This document shows, piece by piece, positions 5,695 to 9,494 of a stretch of DNA of 9,494 nucleotides. Position numbers and translations under genes: made by a program. How positions within the stretch are numbered: position 1 is the stretch's first letter; each line of letters opens with the position of its first letter. Source of the DNA: Syntrophomonadaceae bacterium (lineage in GTDB: Bacteria; Bacillota; Dethiobacteria; DTU022); assembly GCA_007126465.1 (NCBI GenBank), contig SLBE01000215.1, positions 1 to 9,494 on the forward strand, given 5' to 3'. The notes beneath the pieces were generated by a model. It worked only from the letters and a program-made list of their open reading frames with translations. It made no database searches and was not told where the DNA came from.

Positions 5695-7200
5695 ATGAGC
5701 CAAGTTAATAGAAAAATAGGCATAACAGACACTTCTCTTCGTGATGCGCATCAATCGCTCCTGGCGACAAGGATGCGGATTGACGAGATGATGCCAATCC
5801 TGGAAGTAATGGACCAGGTTGGTTACCACTCCCTCGAAGTCTGGGGCGGGGCAACATTTGATGCATGTATGCGTTTTCTTGATGAAGATCCCTGGGAGCG
5901 TTTGCGTAAGCTGCGCAAGAAACTTAAGAGCACCAAGCTGCAAATGCTGCTGCGCGGGCAGAACCTGGTCGGCTATCGCCACTACCCCGATGACGTCCTG
6001 GAAGAATTTATTAAAAAAGCAGTTTCCAACGGTATTGATATCATCCGCATTTTCGATGCCTTAAACGACCTGCGTAACATGGAAAAGGCCATTTCCCGGA
6101 CCAGGGCTGAAGGTGCCCACGCCCAGGGAACGATCAGCTATACGATCAGCCCTTTTCACAGTATTGATTATTTTGTAAAACAAGGACAGGATCTGCGCAG
6201 TCTCGGGGCAGATTCAATTTGTATTAAAGATATGGCCGGGCTAATTTCTCCCTTTGATGCATATGAGCTGGTAGGGAAACTTAAAAAAGAAGTGGGCTTA
6301 CCGGTACAACTGCACTGCCATTATACCAGCGGTATGGCTTCAATGGCCTACCTGAAAGCGGCAGAAGCCGGTGTCGATGTAATTGATACCGCTAACGCCG
6401 CCCTGGCCATGGGGGCCAGCCAACCGGCAACAGATACTATGGTTGCGGCTTTTCAGGGGACAGAATATGACACAGGCCTTGACCTTGAATTGCTTGTCCG
6501 GGTCAGTAACCACTTTAACGAAATAAGCTGTGGGTATGAAATCCCCAGGGAAGTTATGGGTGTCGATACCAATGTGCTCAGTTACCAGATACCGGGTGGT
6601 ATGATTTCGAACCTGGCTTCCCAGCTGGCCGAACAAAAGGCAACCCACCTGTTTAAAGATGTTCTTGCTGAAGTGCCGCGGGTTCGGGAGGATCTTGGTT
6701 ACCCGCCCCTGGTTACACCCAGCAGTCAGATAGTCGGAACTCAGGCGGTGGTTAATGTATTAACCGGCGGGCGCTATAAAATGGTATCCACAGAAATTAA
6801 AAATTATCTGCGCGGCTTATATGGCCGGCCGCCCGGTGAAGTAAACCAGGATCTTCTAAAAAAAGTGCTTAAAAATGAACAGCCAATATCCGGCCGGCCG
6901 GCAGATTTGCTAAAACCCCAGCTGGAAGAGGCAAGAGCAGAAATAAGCGAGTATATTGAACAGGATGAAGATGTCCTGTCTTATGTCATATTTCCCAATG
7001 TAGCCATTGACTTTTTTAAAAGGCGCCAGGGTTTGCTCCCGCCGTTGGAGCTGCCGAGCACCTGCAACACCCAAAAAAAAGCTGTTCACTCATCAGCCCA
7101 AAAAGCTGCGCAAAGCAGCCCTAAACTTGAGCTTTTACATTACATAGACGAGACTTTGCTATGGGGAGATGAAGATAACCCTGTATATCCAGCCGGTTAA
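5695..7200 (+). CDS. oadA: Biotin-dependent carboxyltransferase subunit (OadA/PycB/transcarboxylase 5S family), no biotin domain
   Basis: Transfers CO2 between carboxybiotin and pyruvate/oxaloacetate. The 501 residues contain a TIM-barrel carboxyltransferase domain: DTSLRDAHQS (12-21, metal ligand Asp12), VWGGATFD, MLLRGQNLVGYRHYPDD, IFDALND, IKDMAG with Lys178 as the expected carbamylated lysine, and LHCHYTSGMA with metal ligands His207 and His209. The PYC/OADA conserved domain follows to about residue 460. The protein ends with a Gln/Lys/Ala/Ser-rich linker and a short tail; there is no AMKM biotin site. Length and architecture fit the 5S subunit of methylmalonyl-CoA:pyruvate transcarboxylase, or a split OadA/PycB needing a separate biotin carrier, which is not encoded here. 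Which reaction it serves cannot be decided, so the symbol is only a family label. The ATG has a weak ribosome site (only GCGGT nearby), but no alternative start lies between it and an in-frame TAA at 5677. Confidence 0.88.
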   Translation: MSQVNRKIGITDTSLRDAHQSLLATRMRIDEMMPILEVMDQVGYHSLEVWGGATFDACMRFLDEDPWERLRKLRKKLKSTKLQMLLRGQNLVGYRHYPDDVLEEFIKKAVSNGIDIIRIFDALNDLRNMEKAISRTRAEGAHAQGTISYTISPFHSIDYFVKQGQDLRSLGADSICIKDMAGLISPFDAYELVGKLKKEVGLPVQLHCHYTSGMASMAYLKAAEAGVDVIDTANAALAMGASQPATDTMVAAFQGTEYDTGLDLELLVRVSNHFNEISCGYEIPREVMGVDTNVLSYQIPGGMISNLASQLAEQKATHLFKDVLAEVPRVREDLGYPPLVTPSSQIVGTQAVVNVLTGGRYKMVSTEIKNYLRGLYGRPPGEVNQDLLKKVLKNEQPISGRPADLLKPQLEEARAEISEYIEQDEDVLSYVIFPNVAIDFFKRRQGLLPPLELPSTCNTQKKAVHSSAQKAAQSSPKLELLHYIDETLLWGDEDNPVYPAG

Positions 7201-7221
7201 GTCAAAAAGAGCCTTTTGTTA

Positions 7222-7250
7222 TTGACACCCGGGGGGCTGAGGGCTATAAT
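7222..7250 (+). promoter_or_regulatory. Perfect consensus sigma-A promoter of the ilvE-ilvD T-box operon
   Basis: TTGACA (7222-7227) and TATAAT (7245-7250) are both exact consensus hexamers with the ideal 17-base spacer. Transcription should start near 7257, about 20 bases before the T-box stem I. A strong constitutive promoter combined with a T-box is the usual layout: control is by termination in the leader, not by initiation. Confidence 0.9.
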
Positions 7251-7275
7251 ATAAGGCAATCTTTATAAAAGCTAT

Positions 7276-7519
7276 GAAGGACAGGAGTAGGCAATGCGCC
7301 TTTTTCAGAGAGCCGGGTCAGCTGTAAGCCGGTAAAGGCAGTTGCTGAATGTCGGTCCGAAGCTGTCCGGTTGATAAGAACTCGTAGGCCGGGCCGGGTT
7401 GATACCGTTACCAGCATCGCAGAGCGAATAGATCTGTTAACAAGGACATGGTCTACTGTAAAAGGGTGGTACCGCGGAGGAAATCCCTTCGCCCCTTTGG
7501 GCGGGGGGCATTTTTATAT
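7276..7519 (+). ncRNA. T-box riboswitch leader, probably valine-specific, controlling ilvE-ilvD
   Basis: Binds uncharged tRNA and then blocks the terminator, switching on amino-acid synthesis genes. Visible parts are the stem I base GGACAG (7279-7284) with CTGTCC (7363-7368), the loop-E strand GAGTAG (7285-7290), GCAA/TTGC (7291-7294 with 7342-7345), the AGAGAGC region near 7307-7313 with CCGG/CCGG distal arms, GAA at 7347-7349, and the T-box AGGGTGGTACCGCGG (7463-7477). The bulge TGGT pairs with a tRNA ending ACCA, which fits Val, Leu or Ile and excludes Cys (U73). The specifier is best read as GTC (7351-7353, Val), followed by G; this needs one extra T after GAA. GAA-CTC (7378-7383) is a Leu-like decoy that falls in the stem II region. 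Antitermination is by AAGGG (7462-7466) pairing with CCCTT (7485-7489). Confidence 0.93.
7485..7515 (+). terminator. Intrinsic terminator of the T-box leader
   Basis: CCCTTCGCCC (7485-7494) pairs with GGGCGGGGGG (7499-7508), 10 pairs including two G-U, around a CTTT loop. CA and five T follow (7511-7515). The 5' arm overlaps the sequence that pairs with AAGGG in the antiterminator, so the two structures exclude each other, as expected for a T-box. Confidence 0.88.
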
Positions 7520-7560
7520 CTTTATAGCACTTATCATTATTAAGAGAAGGGGCGAATCAG

Positions 7561-8433
7561 ATGAACCGGATTATATTCATGAATGGCAAGCTGGTTCCGG
7601 AGCAGGAAGCGGTCATTTCTGTATTTGACCATGGTTATCTTTACGGGGACGGTGTTTTCGAGGGTATCAGGGCTTATAACGGACGAGTTTTTAAGCTTGA
7701 AGAGCACGTGCGCAGACTCTATGAGTCAGCTCACTCGATTATGCTGCCTATTCCCTACAGCCAGGAAGAAATGATAAAAGCCGTCGTTGATACGGTAAAT
7801 GCTAACGAACTTACAGAAGCGTATATCAGGCTGGTAGTGTCTCGCGGTGTCGGTGATTTGGGGCTTGACCCAAGAAAGTGCAAAGAGTCACAGGTAGTAA
7901 TTATTGCTGATAAAATTGTTCTCTACCCTGAAGAGCTATATGAAGAAGGGCTGACAGTAATTACCGTAGCAACCCGCCGAAACATCGCTGATGCTCTTGA
8001 TCCCAAGCTTAAATCACTTAACTATCTTAATAATATTCATGCAAAAATTGAGGCGAACAGGGCCGGTGTGCTTGAAGCCCTGATGACAAACAGCCAGGGT
8101 TATATCAGCGAGGGAACAGGTGATAATATCTTTATTTACCGCAAAGGGAAGTTAATTACACCTCCGCCTTACCTCGGGATCCTGGAGGGTATCACCCGTG
8201 AAGCGGTAATTGAATTGGCCCGGCAGGAGGGTATCCCTTTGCAGGAAGCGCCTTTTACTCGTCACGATGTTTATGTTGCCGATGAATGCTTCCTGACCGG
8301 GACCGCTGCCGAGGTAATCCCGGTTATTGAAGCAGATATGCGTACTATAGGAACCGGCAAGCCTGGCCCGGTTACCCGCACCCTGATGGAAAAGTTCCGA
8401 GAGCTGACCCAGACCACGGGAACGCCGCTGTAA
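7561..8433 (+). CDS. ilvE: Branched-chain amino acid aminotransferase
   Basis: Class IV PLP-dependent aminotransferase that interconverts the 2-oxo acids of valine, isoleucine and leucine with the amino acids, using glutamate; cytoplasmic. The 290 residues match the usual bacterial short form (about 290-310). Seen in order: NGKLVPEQEAVISVFDHGYLYGDGVFEGIR, the RLVVSRGVGDLGLDP block, the PLP lysine Lys151 in KLKSLNYLNN, GYISEGTGDNIF with Glu184 near the cofactor ring nitrogen, and LEGITREAVIELA and ECFLTGTAAEV for phosphate binding. D-amino-acid aminotransferase and aminodeoxychorismate lyase share the fold, but the T-box context and the following ilvD make IlvE the best call. The ATG follows AAGGGGCG by about 7 bases and lies 41 bases past the leader terminator, so expression depends on antitermination. 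Confidence 0.93.
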   Translation: MNRIIFMNGKLVPEQEAVISVFDHGYLYGDGVFEGIRAYNGRVFKLEEHVRRLYESAHSIMLPIPYSQEEMIKAVVDTVNANELTEAYIRLVVSRGVGDLGLDPRKCKESQVVIIADKIVLYPEELYEEGLTVITVATRRNIADALDPKLKSLNYLNNIHAKIEANRAGVLEALMTNSQGYISEGTGDNIFIYRKGKLITPPPYLGILEGITREAVIELARQEGIPLQEAPFTRHDVYVADECFLTGTAAEVIPVIEADMRTIGTGKPGPVTRTLMEKFRELTQTTGTPL

Positions 8434-8458
8434 GGTAATCTTCAGCAGGCAGCCGTAA

Positions 8459-8487
8459 TTAAGTATAGCTAAACAGATATGTATAAT
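8459..8487 (+). promoter_or_regulatory. Weak internal promoter candidate between ilvE and ilvD
   Basis: An exact TATAAT (8482-8487) lies in the ilvE-ilvD gap, but its -35 place (TTAAGT, 17 bases upstream) is poor. If used, it would give ilvD some expression independent of the T-box. AT-rich gaps often contain such sites by chance. Confidence 0.25.
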
Positions 8488-8495
8488 TAAAAATC

Positions 8496-8519
8496 CAGGG
8501 TCCCGGGTGTTGGATCCTG
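8496..8519 (+). repeat. Hairpin in the ilvE-ilvD intergenic gap
   Basis: CAGGGTCC (8496-8503) pairs with GGATCCTG (8512-8519), 8 pairs including one G-U, around an 8-base loop. CCTTTTC follows, too weak a T-run for a confident terminator. It lies just before the ilvD ribosome site and could lower read-through into ilvD or stabilise the ilvE message. Confidence 0.4.
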
Positions 8520-8544
8520 CCTTTTCAGGAGGTTTCTATTATTA

Positions 8545-9494
8545 ATGCGCAGCCATAAAGTAACCAGGGGCCTGGAACGGGCCCCGCACCGTTCGCTTTT
8601 CCGGGCATCGGGCTTTCACCCGGAAGAACTCAAACGTCCCCTTGTTGGTATAGTTAATTCTGCCAACGAGATTGTGCCCGGCCACGTTAACCTGGACAAA
8701 ATAGCAGAAGCCGTCAAAACCGGAGTCAGGATTAACGGGGGAACACCGGTTGAATTTTCGACGATTGCAATTTGTGACGGTATCGCCATGAATCATGCCG
8801 GGATGCATTACTCCCTGCCCAGCCGGGAAGTGGTAGCCGACAGTGTGGAGTTAATGGTAGAATCCCACTGCTTTGATGCCCTTGTATTTGTTACCAACTG
8901 TGACAAAATCACTCCGGGCATGATGATGGCCGCAGCCAGGTTGAACCTGCCGGCAATTATTGTCAGCGGTGGCCCGATGATGGCCGGGGATTATAATGGT
9001 AAAAAGATTGATTTAAGCAGTATGTTTGAGGGGGTAGGCGCAGTAAGATCAGGGCGCATATCTGAAGCAGAGCTTGCAGAGATGGAGGCAGAGGCCTGTC
9101 CGGGTTGTGGGTCCTGTGCCGGGATGTTTACCGCTAATTCCATGAACTGTATGGCAGAGGCCCTGGGTCTGGCTTTGCCCGGTAACGGCACAATCTCTGC
9201 AGTCAGTTCAGAGCGTATTCTGCTGGCTAAAGAAGCTGGAATCCAGGTAATGAACCTGCTGAAAGGCGGAGTTAAAACTTCCGACATATTAACCTCTGAA
9301 GCATTTGACAATGCCCTGGCTGTTGATATGGCCCTGGGCTGTTCGACTAATACCCTTTTGCATCTGACCGCACTTGCTCATGAATGCGGTTTCAAGCTGG
9401 ATTTTAACCGGGTAAACGAGATTAGCAGCCGGACACCGCAGTTATGCCTTCTCAGCCCGGCCGGACCCGATCGGATCGAAGATCTGGCCCGGGC
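8545..9494 (+). CDS. ilvD: Dihydroxy-acid dehydratase (C-terminus cut by window edge)
   Basis: Iron-sulphur dehydratase that converts dihydroxy-isovalerate and dihydroxy-methylvalerate to the 2-oxo acids used by IlvE, the preceding gene. 316 codons of about 550 are present. Seen: RAPHRSLFRASGF near residue 13, VNSANEIVPGHVNL, ICDGIAMNHAGMHYSLPSRE, TNCDKITPGM with cluster ligand Cys119, and CPGCGSCAGMFTANSMNC with Cys185, Cys188 and Cys191 (Cys191 matches the family ligand). The first ligand region reads PGH, not the PCN-type seen in plant [2Fe-2S] enzymes, so an E. coli-like oxygen-sensitive [4Fe-4S] cluster is likely. AGGAGG (8527-8532) lies 12 bases before the ATG, longer than ideal, but no nearer in-frame start exists. 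The gap after ilvE is 111 bases; both genes are presumably in the T-box operon. Confidence 0.95.
   Translation, partial: MRSHKVTRGLERAPHRSLFRASGFHPEELKRPLVGIVNSANEIVPGHVNLDKIAEAVKTGVRINGGTPVEFSTIAICDGIAMNHAGMHYSLPSREVVADSVELMVESHCFDALVFVTNCDKITPGMMMAAARLNLPAIIVSGGPMMAGDYNGKKIDLSSMFEGVGAVRSGRISEAELAEMEAEACPGCGSCAGMFTANSMNCMAEALGLALPGNGTISAVSSERILLAKEAGIQVMNLLKGGVKTSDILTSEAFDNALAVDMALGCSTNTLLHLTALAHECGFKLDFNRVNEISSRTPQLCLLSPAGPDRIEDLAR

Noticed and set aside
7203..7218. Hairpin after the carboxyltransferase gene as a terminator
   Set aside because: The stem is only about five A-T-rich pairs (CAAAA/TTTTG or AAAAG/CTTTT), too weak, with no clean T-run.
6700..7260. Frameshifted biotin-carrier domain after the carboxyltransferase
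   Set aside because: No AMKM-like motif is seen in the gene's tail or just after it; the following DNA is the ilv promoter.
7371..7628. 85-codon ORF across the T-box leader into ilvE
   Set aside because: It overlaps the conserved T-box and terminator and has no ribosome site; the structured RNA explains the sequence.
1..9494. Mobile element, CRISPR array, phage or defence system
   Set aside because: No transposase, integrase, repeat array, terminal repeats or toxin-like genes are visible; every sizeable gene is housekeeping, transport or hypothetical membrane.

Overview
The window looks like chromosomal DNA of an anaerobic, low-to-moderate-GC Firmicute (Clostridia or a related lineage). This rests on strong AGGAGG-type ribosome sites, TTG starts, a T-box riboswitch, a Gram-positive lipoprotein signal, a TAXI-type TRAP transporter and a stand-alone carboxyltransferase subunit. 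The species cannot be fixed from sequence alone. Nothing points to a phage, plasmid, insertion sequence, CRISPR array or defence island.

Left part (1-2314, minus strand): a TRAP transporter operon. A near-consensus promoter, with a perfect 16-bp palindrome over its predicted start point, reads into an unlisted 18-codon hydrophobic leader ORF. The stop codon of that ORF lies in the ribosome site of a TAXI-family solute-binding lipoprotein gene. A perfect 14-bp hairpin separates this gene from a fused TRAP permease gene that runs off the left edge.

Middle (2315-5648, plus strand): a gene-poor stretch with two small dyads leads to a 175-residue membrane protein of unknown function, then a complete gyrA. 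GyrA has valine where E. coli has Ser83.

Right part (5649-9494, plus strand): a promoter at the end of gyrA serves a biotin-dependent carboxyltransferase subunit (oadA/pycB/5S-like) that has no biotin domain. A perfect consensus sigma-A promoter (TTGACA-17-TATAAT) then drives a T-box leader. The discriminator-pairing base and the likely specifier point to valine tRNA. The leader controls ilvE (branched-chain aminotransferase) and ilvD (dihydroxy-acid dehydratase, truncated by the right edge), the last two steps of valine/isoleucine synthesis. The carboxyltransferase just upstream handles oxaloacetate/pyruvate carbon, so it is metabolically adjacent to pyruvate-derived branched-chain synthesis, but it has its own promoter.

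Most genes are ordinary families. The most interesting part is the control region of the TRAP operon (2180-2314), where palindrome, leader ORF, internal complementarity and stop/ribosome-site overlap are packed together. I found no convincing wholly new enzymatic system.
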